In this document: positions 1-8,911 of the stretch, piece after piece
How the letters are laid out: each line of letters opens with the position of its first letter
How positions within the stretch are numbered: the stretch's first letter is position 1
Assembly (NCBI GenBank): GCA_937926175.1
Contig: CALANV010000017.1
Location: forward strand, 41,761-105,760
Length of the DNA: 64,000 nt
Direction: 5' to 3'
Origin: an uncultured Rhodospirillales bacterium
GTDB taxonomy: Bacteria > Pseudomonadota > Alphaproteobacteria > CACIAM-22H2
Notes under the pieces: generated by a model
The model's input: only the letters and a program-made list of their open reading frames with translations
The model's database searches: none
Told to the model about the DNA's origin: nothing
Made by a program: the position numbers and the translations under genes

Positions 1-413
1 TCGGTCTGGTTCGCGAATATCGCCTCACCGGCGTGGACGAGGCCGTGCTCCAGGTGCGCAGCGACCGACAGAAGTTCAGGCCCTATGGCCTCCAGGGCGG
101 CCGGCCCGGCGCGTCGGCGGCGAATTTCCTGTCGTCCGGGACGGAGGGCGAGATCAGGCTTCCAGGCAAGTTCATGCGGACACTGCGACGCGGCGAAAGC
201 TACCGGGCCGTGCTCGCGGGCGGCGGCGGTTGGGGTGATCCCTTGGAGCGTGACCCGGCGCTGGTACTCGAGGACGTGTTGGACGGGAAAGTGTCGGCGG
301 CAGCGGCGGAGCGGGAGTACGGCGTCGTAATCGATACCAGTACGAACCGAGTCGACACGGCGGCCACGTCGCGTCTGCGTCAGCAGTTGCGGCAGGCGAG
401 GGCCGCGGAATAG
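1..413 (+). CDS. Hydantoinase B/oxoprolinase family protein, C-terminal fragment
   Basis: This is the 3' end of a gene that begins outside the window; the frame is open from base 3. The fragment carries the glycine-rich tail typical of the HyuB/oxoprolinase family (GGGGWGDPLERDP followed by VLEDVLDGKVSAAAAEREYGV). Family members are the B subunits of ATP-dependent hydantoinases, 5-oxoprolinases or acetone carboxylases and act with an A subunit in the cytoplasm. The next gene starts 8 bases after the stop, and its ribosome binding site (GGAG) overlaps the stop codon, so the two are probably cotranscribed. Substrate is unknown; with the D-threonine-aldolase-like enzyme and TRAP genes downstream, a hydantoin or cyclic amide is a reasonable inference. 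Confidence 0.85.
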   Translation, partial: GLVREYRLTGVDEAVLQVRSDRQKFRPYGLQGGRPGASAANFLSSGTEGEIRLPGKFMRTLRRGESYRAVLAGGGGWGDPLERDPALVLEDVLDGKVSAAAAEREYGVVIDTSTNRVDTAATSRLRQQLRQARAAE

Positions 414-421
414 GAGACCCG

Positions 422-1504
422 ATGTACGCGCGGCTCGAACCGGAAACACCATTCCTCGCCGTCGATGTTCCGACCTTGGAACGGAACATCGCCCGGATGG
501 CCGATGCGATCATACGCGACGGACGAAAGAACTGGCGGCCGCATGTCAAGGCGGTAAAGACACCCGCCATCGCCCATAAGCTTCTTGCCGCGGGTGCCAT
601 CGGCGTGACCTGCGCCAAGGTAAGCGAGGCGGAAGTCATGGCCGCAGCCGGCATCACCAACATTCTGGTCGCCAATCAGGTCGTCGGTCCCGGCAAGACG
701 CAGCTTCTCGCCTGTCTCAATCGTGATGCCTGCGTCATGGCGGCGGTCGATGCCCGCGACCAGGTGACCGCACTCGATGAGGCCGCGAAGGCGGCAGGTA
801 CCCAAATTCCGTTGCTGATCGAGGTCGAGATCGGCCTCAAGCGAGCCGGCGTGACTGCCGGCGAGGCCGTGGTGGAACTCGCCCGTTTCATCCAGGCGCA
901 CGCCAACCTGCGATTCCTCGGATTGATGGGTTGGGAGGGGCACGCGACGAAAATCGCCGACCCGAAGGAGAAGGAAACGGTGATCCGTGCCGCGGTCGGC
1001 CTTCTGACCGACAGTGCCAAGGCCTGCGAGCGTGCCGGCATTCCGGTGCAGATCGTGAGCTGCGGCGGTACCGGAACCTATCCGGTGACCAGCCGCATCG
1101 ACGGCGTGACCGAAATCCAGGCCGGCGGCGGCATCTTTGGCGACGTCCGCTATCGCACCGAGTTCAACATCGACCACGAATATGCGTTGACCGTGTGGAC
1201 CACGGTCATCAGCCGGCCCAACCCGCGCCGTATCGTCTGCGATGCAGGCTGGAAGGCGATCGGACGCTACCCCACGCTGCCGCTGCCGGTCGGCGTCGGG
1301 CGAGCCCGGGATATCGTCATGTCGGCGGAACACACCGTGGTCGAACTCGACACCGAAAGCGACACGCCGCGAATCGGCGATCGGCTTCAGTTCGTCGTCG
1401 GTTATTCGGACTCGACGGTTTTTCTCCACGATCGGCTGTATGCGATGCGCGACGGCGCAGTCGAGCTGGCGTGGCCTCTGTTGGCGCGCGGCAAGATCTG
1501 GTGA
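422..1504 (+). CDS. D-threonine aldolase / D-serine dehydratase-like PLP protein
   Basis: A 360-residue protein of the DSD1/D-threonine aldolase family (alanine racemase-type N-terminal barrel, fold type III PLP enzyme). The PLP lysine is expected at K43 in RPHVKAVK. A glycine-rich phosphate-binding segment (SCGGTGTYP) and EIQAGGGIFGD lie further on. The C-terminal metal-binding segment that usually reads like PGHCCPT reads VGYSDST here (Y328, D330), so the usual metal-ligand histidine is a tyrosine. The start has a GGAG ribosome site overlapping the previous stop. It sits between hyuB and a TRAP transporter, which suggests breakdown of a D-amino or beta-hydroxy amino acid. Family is confident, reaction is not. 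Confidence 0.85.
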   Translation: MYARLEPETPFLAVDVPTLERNIARMADAIIRDGRKNWRPHVKAVKTPAIAHKLLAAGAIGVTCAKVSEAEVMAAAGITNILVANQVVGPGKTQLLACLNRDACVMAAVDARDQVTALDEAAKAAGTQIPLLIEVEIGLKRAGVTAGEAVVELARFIQAHANLRFLGLMGWEGHATKIADPKEKETVIRAAVGLLTDSAKACERAGIPVQIVSCGGTGTYPVTSRIDGVTEIQAGGGIFGDVRYRTEFNIDHEYALTVWTTVISRPNPRRIVCDAGWKAIGRYPTLPLPVGVGRARDIVMSAEHTVVELDTESDTPRIGDRLQFVVGYSDSTVFLHDRLYAMRDGAVELAWPLLARGKIW

Positions 1505-1552
1505 GTGGACCGGTAGTACGCTAGGACCGCAACGATGGGAAAGGGAATAAAC

Positions 1553-2575
1553 ATGGACAGGAGGTTTTTGATAAAGGCGATCGGCGGTATCGCGCTCGGT
1601 GCCGCCTCGGCAAGCGGCGTTGGCCCCGCTCTGGCACAGGACATGCCGAAGGTGGAATGGATCCTGACATCGACCGAGACGACCAAGGGCCATCACACCG
1701 TCCAGGATCTGCAGAAATTCGCTGACGGCGTTGCAAAGCGTACCGACGGCAGGTTCACCATCCGGGTCGCGCTTGAGGGCGAGCTCGGCTTCAAGCGCGA
1801 CGCCTATGTCCGCGCCCTGCAGCGCAACCAAATCCAGATGTCGACGTTCGATCCGGGCTTTCTGACCGCCCAGGTGCCGCATCTCGGCGTCTTCAATCTG
1901 ACTTTCCTTCAGGATGGGTCGCTGGATCAGCTGATGGCGATCGAGGAGGCGACCCGGCCGATGACGGTCGAGGCGTTCAGGCGCCTGAACGCGGAGCCCA
2001 TCGCATGGTTCGCCCTCACGACCCAGGAACTGATCAGCCGCGAGCCCATCGAGAACTTCGTCGATCTCAAGGGAACGAAGATCCGCGTCTGGCGAGAGCT
2101 GGATGCGAAGCTGATTGAGAAGATGAATGGCGTGCCCGTCTATATGCCGGGCTCGGAAGTGTACACCGCGATGCAGCGCGGCGTCGTGACGGCCGCGAAC
2201 ACGGGTACGCCGGCGATGGTCGACCGGTCTCTGCACGAGGTCGGAAAATACCTGTACAGGTTCGGCGGGCCGCCCGCGAGCCAGTATCTCGTGTACAACA
2301 TTCAGGCCTTCGACAGCCTGCCGAATGCCTACAAGCGCGCCTTGTTCCAGGAGGGATGGGCGTTGACGGATCGTGCCAAGCGCACCGTACTCGATGAGGA
2401 TGGCAAGGCCGTCGAGGTCATGACGAAGGCCGGCGTGAAAGAATACCAGATTCCCGCCGATCAGCGTGCGAAGCTGCGCGAGCTGGCCGGTCCGCTTTGG
2501 GACGAATGGGCCGCCAAGGATCCGCAGAACGCGGCGGCGCTTGCGGCGGCCAAGCAGGCGCTCGGCCTCAAATGA
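1553..2575 (+). CDS. dctP: TRAP transporter solute-binding protein, DctP family
   Basis: A 340-residue periplasmic binding protein (DctP, PF03480-like) for a TRAP transporter. The start at 1553 is preferred over 1535 because AAGGGA lies at the right distance upstream. The N-terminus DRRFLIKAIGG followed by a hydrophobic stretch and ALAQ looks like a twin-arginine or Sec signal peptide. The conserved ligand region reads KIRVWRELDAKLIEKMNG and later SEVYTAMQRGVVTAANTG; the common GVIDGAE form is changed, which may reflect a different ligand. It is followed by a strong hairpin and then dctQ and dctM on the same strand. The ligand cannot be read from the sequence; context suggests an organic acid or amide related to the upstream enzymes. 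Confidence 0.93.
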   Translation: MDRRFLIKAIGGIALGAASASGVGPALAQDMPKVEWILTSTETTKGHHTVQDLQKFADGVAKRTDGRFTIRVALEGELGFKRDAYVRALQRNQIQMSTFDPGFLTAQVPHLGVFNLTFLQDGSLDQLMAIEEATRPMTVEAFRRLNAEPIAWFALTTQELISREPIENFVDLKGTKIRVWRELDAKLIEKMNGVPVYMPGSEVYTAMQRGVVTAANTGTPAMVDRSLHEVGKYLYRFGGPPASQYLVYNIQAFDSLPNAYKRALFQEGWALTDRAKRTVLDEDGKAVEVMTKAGVKEYQIPADQRAKLRELAGPLWDEWAAKDPQNAAALAAAKQALGLK

Positions 2576-2612
2576 GGGGACGCGCGACGCTTGCGACGTC
2601 TGTTAACGGTAA

Positions 2613-2644
2613 AGAGACCGCGGCGTGGGTACGCCGCGGTCTCT
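2613..2644 (+). terminator. GC-rich hairpin between dctP and dctQ
   Basis: A perfect 14-bp inverted repeat, AGAGACCGCGGCGT and ACGCCGCGGTCTCT, with a 4-base loop, begins 37 bases after the dctP stop. No run of T follows it. It may stabilise the upstream dctP message or partly stop transcription, so that binding protein exceeds membrane subunits. The structure is read directly; the role is inferred. Confidence 0.8.
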
Positions 2645-2692
2645 GCCTGTTGATTGCCGGCTTGGCGAGGGGCAGATAGCCGAGGGGAGGGG

Positions 2693-3226
2693 ATGAGCAC
2701 GGATCCGGTAAACCGACCCGGCCCGGCGAATGCGTGGGCGCGGGTCGGTCGTGTTTCGGCGGCCGTTTCGAGGTGGATCGGCTATGCAGCGCTGATCACG
2801 ATGACGGTGTTGATCATCGCCGATGTCGTGGGGCGCACCTTTCTCGGCCGGTCGCTGCTCGTCGCGGGTGAGCTGTCGGGCTACGCTCTCGTCGCCCTCG
2901 TGTTCGGTGGCCTCGCCTTCGCCGAGTCGGAAGGAAAGCACATCATCATAACGATCGTGACGGATCGGCTCGCGCCGATGCTGCAGCAGGCACTTTTGCT
3001 CGTCGTCATGCCGGCAGGGGCGGTCGTCGCGGCCTGGCTAACGTGGTTCACTTTTCTGCCGGTGCATCAGGACTTCGAACTGGGAACGACATCGCTCGCC
3101 GGCAGCGGCCTTCCCGTTTGGCTGCCCGAGGCGCTGATTCCGCTTGGCTTCCTCCTTCTTACCGTACAGCTGACGCTGCGGACGCTCGAGCTCTGGGCCG
3201 GTTTCGTCGCGGCGCACAGGGGTTGA
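2693..3226 (+). CDS. dctQ: TRAP transporter small permease, DctQ family
   Basis: A 177-residue protein with four predicted membrane segments (roughly residues 25-45, 60-80, 95-120 and 145-165), the usual DctQ layout. The start at 2693 is chosen because a GAGGGGAGGGG ribosome site lies immediately upstream; the longer frame from 2654 has no such support. It lies between dctP and dctM and would form the inner-membrane complex with the large subunit DctM. The charged EGKH between membrane segments two and three is typical of DctQ. Confidence 0.92.
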   Translation: MSTDPVNRPGPANAWARVGRVSAAVSRWIGYAALITMTVLIIADVVGRTFLGRSLLVAGELSGYALVALVFGGLAFAESEGKHIIITIVTDRLAPMLQQALLLVVMPAGAVVAAWLTWFTFLPVHQDFELGTTSLAGSGLPVWLPEALIPLGFLLLTVQLTLRTLELWAGFVAAHRG

Positions 3227-3273
3227 GCACGACACCCTGACCATCACCGCTGCAGGCTGGATGAGGCACACCA

Positions 3274-4575
3274 ATGAATGATCCGATCCTCGCGGCGCTG
3301 CTGATCCTCGGGTTGTCGCTCGTCTTCATGGCGCTCGGTGTCTGGGTAGCACTGGCGCTCATGCTATCCGGCCTTTTCGGCCTCTGGATCTTCCACGGCA
3401 GCATCGAGATCGCGAGCAACGTCTTTTTCGACAGCACGAACAGTTTCACGCTGACGGCCGTTCCGCTCTTCATCCTGCTCGGCGAGATTCTGGTGCGCTG
3501 CGGCGCATCCGAATCGATCTATCGCGGCACGAGCCGTCTGCTGTCCTGGGCGCCGGGCGGCCTGTTGCACGCGAACATGGCGAGCTGCGCGCTGTTCGCC
3601 GCCATCTGCGGATCGAGCCCTGCCACCGCGGCGACGATCGGCACCGTCGCCATCCCGGCGCTCGACAAACGCGGCTACGACCGACGCATCACGCTCGGCT
3701 CGCTCGCGGCCGGCGGCACGTTGGGCATCCTTATTCCGCCCAGCATCAACATGATCATCTATGGAATGGTCGCCAATGCGTCGGTCGGGCAGCTGTTCAT
3801 CGGCGGCGTCGTGCCCGGCATTCTGATGACGCTTGCGTTCATGGCCTACATCGCCGTGCGGGCCGTACTCAACCCTGCGATGGCGCCGCGCGAGTATGAC
3901 TTGTCCCTTTCGGGGGCCATGCGCGGTCTGATCGAACTCTGGCCCGTCTGGTTCCTCGGAATCGTCGTTCTGGGCGGGATATTTCTCGGCATCTTCACGC
4001 CGACCGAGGCTGCCGCCGTCGGCGTGGCCGGCGCGCTGCTGATTGCGGCCATGATGGGGCAGTTGACGTTGCGAACGCTCCTCGAGGCCATGCGCAACAC
4101 CGTGGCGATCAGCAGCATGGTGCTGTTCGTCTATGTCGGCGCCATGGTGCTCAGCAACTTCTTCGGGGTCATGGGCGTCCCGCAGATGGCGGCCGACCGG
4201 GTCCTTTCGGCCGAGCTCGGCCCCTATTTGGTGCTCGCTGCCGTCTTCCTGCTCTATCTTTTCCTCGGATGTTTTCTCGACGGCATATCGATGATGGTGC
4301 TGACGGTCCCGACCGTGCTGCCGATTCTCGAGGCGCTCGGATTCGACCGCATCTGGTTCGGTGTCGTGCTCGTGGTCCTGTGCGAAATCGGCATGATCAC
4401 GCCGCCGATGGGCCTCAACCTTTTCGTGATCCAAGGCATCTCCGGCAGGCCGCTCTACGAAGTCGTTGCCGGCGTCATGCCGTTCTTTTTCCTGATGCTC
4501 TTGTGTCTTGGCTTGCTGACGGTCGTGCCCGACCTCGTGCTTTGGCTTCCGCGCACGCTCGGGACAGGTATCTGA
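3274..4575 (+). CDS. dctM: TRAP transporter large permease, DctM family
   Basis: A 433-residue multi-spanning inner-membrane protein of the DctM family, the sodium-coupled transport subunit. Family signatures are visible: CGSSPATAATIGTVAIPAL, GGTLGILIPPSINMIIYG and the C-terminal EIGMITPPMGLNLFVIQG. Length and hydropathy are normal. It is the third gene of the dctP-dctQ-dctM set and ends about 60 bases before the convergent, broken SDR gene. Confidence 0.95.
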   Translation: MNDPILAALLILGLSLVFMALGVWVALALMLSGLFGLWIFHGSIEIASNVFFDSTNSFTLTAVPLFILLGEILVRCGASESIYRGTSRLLSWAPGGLLHANMASCALFAAICGSSPATAATIGTVAIPALDKRGYDRRITLGSLAAGGTLGILIPPSINMIIYGMVANASVGQLFIGGVVPGILMTLAFMAYIAVRAVLNPAMAPREYDLSLSGAMRGLIELWPVWFLGIVVLGGIFLGIFTPTEAAAVGVAGALLIAAMMGQLTLRTLLEAMRNTVAISSMVLFVYVGAMVLSNFFGVMGVPQMAADRVLSAELGPYLVLAAVFLLYLFLGCFLDGISMMVLTVPTVLPILEALGFDRIWFGVVLVVLCEIGMITPPMGLNLFVIQGISGRPLYEVVAGVMPFFFLMLLCLGLLTVVPDLVLWLPRTLGTGI

Positions 4576-4634
4576 TCCGGGTTACAGCGAGCTTCGACTG
4601 ACGCGTTCCGTTGCGCGCAACGGGGTTCCGGAGC

Positions 4635-5533
4635 TTATTCGGCCGCCGCGGAACGGTAGTCGCATCCGCGGAGGTCGGCGAGAAGACCTGGACCGGTCGG
4701 TTGCCAGCCGAGGCGTTGCCGCGTACATGTGCTCGATGCCGGCATGTCGAGCCCGGCGAACATTGCCAACCAGCCAAAATGATCCGCCGCTGCGGCCGGC
4801 GACAACGACACCACCGGCGCGCCGAGTCCGGCGCCGATGGCGTCGGCAATACCACGCATCGGCACACCTTCCTCGGCGACCGCGTGATAGCGTGCGCGCC
4901 CTCGTGCCGCTCCAGCGCCAAGCGATAAAGGCGGGCGACGTCCGTGACATGCGCCGCCGGCCAGCGGTTGGCGCCGTCACCGACATAAGCCGATACGCCT
5001 TTTGTGCGCGCAAGATCGATCAACCAGGTGATGAGTCCCTGCTTCACGGTGTCATGCACCTGCGGCAGCCGCACTACGGCGACCGAAACACCCTTCGCCG
5101 CGATCTCGGCTGCCGCCTGCTCGGATGCGGCACGGGGGGCATGATGCCAGTCGATCGCTTGCTCGATCGCCGGGGCGCCGACCCTCGTGATACCCATGCC
5201 GATGACCGAGGTAACGATGAATGGGCGATCCGAGCCGGCAAGAACGGCGCCCATGGCCCGTATCGCCCGCCGGTCCTTTTCGCAGTTTTCGGCATAGCGG
5301 GAGAAGTCATGGTCGAAGGCCGTGTGGATCACCGCGTCGGCCCGGACAGCACCACGCGCGATGATGTCCGTGTCCTTGAGCATACCCCGAAGTACTTCGG
5401 CGCCGGCCTTCTCGAGCCGCTGCGCACCGTTATCCGATCGAGCGAGCCCCAGCACTTGATGGCCGGCACCGATAAGCTCGGTCACGATCCGCGAACCAAT
5501 GAAGCCGGTCGCGCCGGTCAGAAAGACACGCAT
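4635..5533 (-). pseudogene. NAD(P)-dependent epimerase/SDR gene, frameshifted
   Basis: The intact N-terminal part begins MRVFLTGATGFIGS, an extended-SDR nucleotide-binding motif, with GGAGG seven bases before the start at 5533. The frame runs to about 4900 (ALERHEGAH) and then turns into an arginine- and cysteine-rich tail that fits no family. The expected continuation, HAVAEEGVPMRGIADAIG to DYRSAAAE, is present in a second frame ending at 4635. The junction lies in the GC dinucleotide run at 4893-4899; one added base or two removed restores a protein of about 298-299 residues. The family resembles NAD-dependent 3-beta-hydroxysteroid dehydrogenase/epimerase-like SDRs. It diverges from a LysR gene that is also frameshifted. 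This could be a recent mutation or a sequence error. Confidence 0.8.
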
Positions 5534-5724
5534 GGAAACCTCCAGGCTTGAGTCTGTCACGGCCATCAGGCGTCGTCGGTGCGCCACGCCGCCACTCCTC
5601 TTGGGTCCGTCGGCGGAGAAGCACTGGCAAACGGCGACGACGGGAGCGGCGTTGCGCATCGGCGGCTCCGGATTGCCCGGTCACCGTACCCATGCGTTTG
5701 CATTCGCAAGATGCCGCAACTAGC

Positions 5725-6638
5725 ATGCTGAACATGCATCGACCGAATGCACGGCTCGATCAGCTCGACCTGAAAACGCTGCGCTTGCTCGCGGCATTGC
5801 TCGACATCGTAAGCATTACCCGTGCCAGTGAGATGCTGGAGTTGAGCAGCCTGCCGCAAGCCGCGCCGTCGCTCGCCTCAGGCAGGCGCTCGGTGATCCG
5901 CTGATCGTTCGCACCAGCAAGGGCTATGCACTGACGGCCCGGGCCGAGGCGCTGCAACCTCTCGTGGCCGATGTTCTGACCGTACTCGGATGGATGGCCG
6001 AAGGAGACGGATTCGATCCGGCAACGTCGCAGCGCACTTTCCGCATCGCCGCGACGGATTACGGGTCGGTGGCGGTATTGGGCCCGCTTGCCGCACAGGT
6101 GGCGCGCGAAGCATCGGGCGTGTGCCTGGACGTGATACCCTTCGGGCCAACCACCTTGGTGGACCTTGAAAACGGCGCTCTCGACTGCGCGCTCGACGCT
6201 GACGTCGACGATCTTCCGCCGGATTTCCACTATCGCGAGCTGTTTCGTGACGGTTATGCCTGCATCCTCCGGCGCGGGCATCCGTGCCTCGCAAAGGAAG
6301 GAGATATTCTCCGGCACATTGCCGCCACGCCACAGGTGATCATGATGTATCCGGAAGGCGGGCGCATGGTCGCCAACGAAGTGCTGCGGAACCTCGGTAT
6401 GGCGCCGGCGGCGACGGCCCTGCGCACGCCCTACTTCATGTCCACGCCGTGGATCATTGCCGAGAGCAACTTGGTCATATGCGTTCCACGGCGTCTGGCC
6501 GAGAGACTTGCAAGCGTTGCGGCACTTGAGATTCTGCCCCTGCCGGACGTCCCGAGCTTTTCCTTCTGCCTGATCTGGCATGAGCGGGTGCACCGTGATC
6601 CCGGAATGCGATGGATCCGGAGTCTCTTGCGCTTCTAG
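5725..6638 (+). pseudogene. LysR-family regulator gene, frameshifted in the HTH
   Basis: The N-terminal frame reads MLNMHRPNARLDQLDLKTLRLLAALLD as short segments typical of a LysR winged helix, then breaks at ELSSLPQAAPS. The expected ELSQPAASRALARLRQALG appears once one C is restored near 5845-5847. The rest, DPLIVRTSKGYALTARAE and a full effector-binding domain ending SLLRF, continues in the next frame to 6638. Repair gives 304 residues, a normal LysR length. Without repair only a 60-residue fragment lacking most of the DNA-binding helix would be made. It diverges from the frameshifted SDR gene it probably regulated. Confidence 0.82.
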
Positions 6639-6897
6639 CTCGGCTTTCAAGTTCGTTCGGGGAGCGTTTCGCGAGAACTCCAAGGATCGCTCCTCAGGAC
6701 AAGGCAGGCCGCAGGAATCGATCAAACGTGGCCGCTCGTAGGGAGTCGAATCGGGCCGAGGCCGCGTCCCTTTCGTTGCGCCCCGCCATGGTAGCGTTGC
6801 TCACCGGCACCACCGGCCAGGGGGCTGCTGACAGAAGCTCGCAAAACTTCACGCCGGTTCGAACAACCGACGGTCGTCGCCGCGGAAGCGTTGCTGC

Positions 6898-7827
6898 CTA
6901 AGCGAGTACGCTTTCGAGAACTTTCGGCTTGGGCTCGCTGGCGGACTTGCGCCGCATGCGCAGGACGTCCCGTTTTGGCGGCACCTTGAAGAGGCGCGCA
7001 TATTCGCGCGTGAACTGCGAGACGCTCTCGTAGCCGACCTCGAATGCCGCGGTGCTCGCCGAAAAGCCTTCGTCGAGCATGAGGCACCGCGCCTCGATGA
7101 GGCGCAGGCGCTTCTGGTACTGCCCCGGCGTCAACGAGGTCATCGTCTTGAAGTGTTTGTGAAATGCGGTGAGGCTCATCGCCGCCGCGTTGGCCGATCG
7201 CTCGACGGCTATGCGGGAACGATACTCTTTCCTGAGGATCGCGATGGCGGCGGCCAGGCGGCCGGCATGGCTGTGGGGGTCCGCGAGCGTCTGCAGCACG
7301 GCGCCATGCGGGCCCGACAGGAGCCAGTAGTGAAATTCCCGCATGATGCCGGGATACAACAGCGGTATTGCATGGGGCCGATCCAAAAGGCGCATCAGGC
7401 GGGATGCACAGTCCAGCATTGCCGCCTCGGTACTCTCGGCGAACAGGGTTTGCCTTGGCGACGAGTGACGGGATAAGGCATTGCCCACATGTGCCGCAAC
7501 TTCGCGCAGGAGCGTCATCTCCAGCTCGACGGAGATCGCGAGATATGGCGCATCCCGGCTTGCCTCCACGATGCGCCCGACCACCGGCATGTCGGCTGAG
7601 ACGATGACCGATTGTCCGCCGGCGATCACGTGCTGCTCGGTTCCGACCGTCATGCGTTTTGCGCCCTGCAGCACGAAGCAGACGAGCGGCCGGTAGGCGG
7701 CGTGCAGGTCGCCGGCGGGTTCTTCGACGCACATCATCTTCAGCCCGGGCACGGGTGTCATGGCGACGCCGTCGCGGTTCGCGTGTTGTCGTGCATAGGT
7801 GCGGACGGCTTGCCTGAGCTCATTCAT
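6898..7827 (-). CDS. AraC-family transcriptional regulator
   Basis: A 309-residue AraC-type regulator. The first 150 residues match the AraC_N cupin-like domain (CFVLQGAKRMTVG, GGQSVIVSADMPVVG), and the C-terminal 100 residues hold the two-helix-turn-helix domain (AAAMSLTAFHKHFKTMT, GYESVSQFTREYARLF). The start at 7827 (MNELRQAV) is chosen by the family pattern; the frame extends further upstream without homology and the ribosome site is weak. It diverges from a DltE-like SDR gene 225 bases away, the usual arrangement in which this regulator controls the neighbouring dehydrogenase. The ligand is unknown. Confidence 0.9.
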   Translation of the reverse strand: MNELRQAVRTYARQHANRDGVAMTPVPGLKMMCVEEPAGDLHAAYRPLVCFVLQGAKRMTVGTEQHVIAGGQSVIVSADMPVVGRIVEASRDAPYLAISVELEMTLLREVAAHVGNALSRHSSPRQTLFAESTEAAMLDCASRLMRLLDRPHAIPLLYPGIMREFHYWLLSGPHGAVLQTLADPHSHAGRLAAAIAILRKEYRSRIAVERSANAAAMSLTAFHKHFKTMTSLTPGQYQKRLRLIEARCLMLDEGFSASTAAFEVGYESVSQFTREYARLFKVPPKRDVLRMRRKSASEPKPKVLESVLA

Positions 7828-8052
7828 ATCGCTTGCTCTGCCTTTTCGGCCCGGCCGGCTGTAGCACGCCGGCGGAGGCATTTCATCGCCCCTGCAGGAT
7901 AAGGCAAGTTTTGTGCGGGCCATGGCAAGCCGCCTCGCCCGCTCTCGCGGTAGAAAACGCCGGACAACGTGGACGCTTTCGATACCCGCCGCCAGGCGGG
8001 CGGACATGGAAGAAAGCGCAGCCGTCCGCAGATCGAGTTGGAGAGAGACGAC

Positions 8053-8795
8053 ATGAAGACGACGGGAAACACCATTCTCACAACCGGTGGCGGCTCCGGA
8101 ATCGGCTGGATGCAGGCGCAGCGTTTCAATGCGCTTGGAAATGCGGTAATCGTCGCAGGTCGGCGCGCCGAGGCGCTGAAGGAAACGATCGCCGGCCGCC
8201 GCGACATGTACGCGGTGGTGGTCGACGTCGATGACCCTGCCCAGATCACCGAACTCGCCCGCCGGGTCGTGGCCGAGCATCCGGCACTGAACGTACTCGT
8301 CAATAATGCCGGTATCATGCGTCGCGAGGATCTGACGAGGAAACGCGACCTGAGCGACGCAGAGCATACGGTCATCACCAATCTTCTGGCACCGATCCGG
8401 CTGACGAACGAACTGATCGATCATCTCGTCGCGCAGCCGGACTCGGCCATCGTGAATGTAAGCTCGGGTCTGGCTTCGTACCGATGAGCCGCACGCCGAC
8501 CTACAGCGCCACGAAGGCGGCGCTCCACTCCTATACGGTCTCGCTGCGCGAACAGCTCAAAGGAAAGGTCGAGGTCATCGAGCTCGTGCCGCCCGGGGTG
8601 CAGACGGAACTCACGCCCGGTCAGTCGACGCGCGAAGGCTATATGCCGTTGGACGCCTTCATCGACGAGGTAATGTCGCTGTTTCGCGGGCAGCCGACGC
8701 CCGGCGAGATCCTGGTTGAACGGGTCGGCTTTCTGCGCTGGGCGGAGCGCAACGGGAACTTCGACAAGGCCGTCGAAATGCTCGGTGCAGCCTGA
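8053..8795 (+). pseudogene. DltE-like short-chain dehydrogenase gene, frameshifted
   Basis: The first frame gives MKTTGNTILTTGGGSGIG (NAD-binding motif), LNVLVNNAGIM and then stops soon after VNVSSGLAS. The second frame resumes at MSRTPTYSATKAALHSYT, which contains the catalytic YxxxK, and ends at 8795. Adding one base at about 8473-8477 joins the two as VNVSSGLAFVPMSRTP and gives 247 residues, the normal length for this SDR group. GAGAGAGACGAC precedes the start. It diverges from the AraC gene. As written, the product would lack the active-site tyrosine and lysine. A sequence error is possible. Confidence 0.82.
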
Positions 8796-8813
8796 ACGAA
8801 GCCTGACGGGCGG

Positions 8814-8848
8814 CGTGGCATTCACGGTGTAACGCCGTGAACGCCACG
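8814..8848. terminator. Hairpin between convergent SDR and azoR genes
   Basis: Arms CGTGGCATTCACGG and CCGTGAACGCCACG pair over 14 positions with one mismatch around a 7-base loop. It lies between the stop of the plus-strand SDR and the end of minus-strand azoR, so it could end transcription from both sides. TCGCTTTGC follows on the plus strand, a weak T tract. Confidence 0.65.
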
Positions 8849-8911
8849 TCGCTTTGCTCACTTCGCCGGTCGCGACCGGCGGTTCTGCTGTTCCGCAATG
8901 CCCGCGTCCAT

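Noticed and set aside
380..2236. Minus-strand open frame of 618 codons
   Set aside because: It is opposite the PLP enzyme and dctP genes and is rich in arginine and histidine, as expected from the complement of GC-rich coding DNA; no family resemblance.
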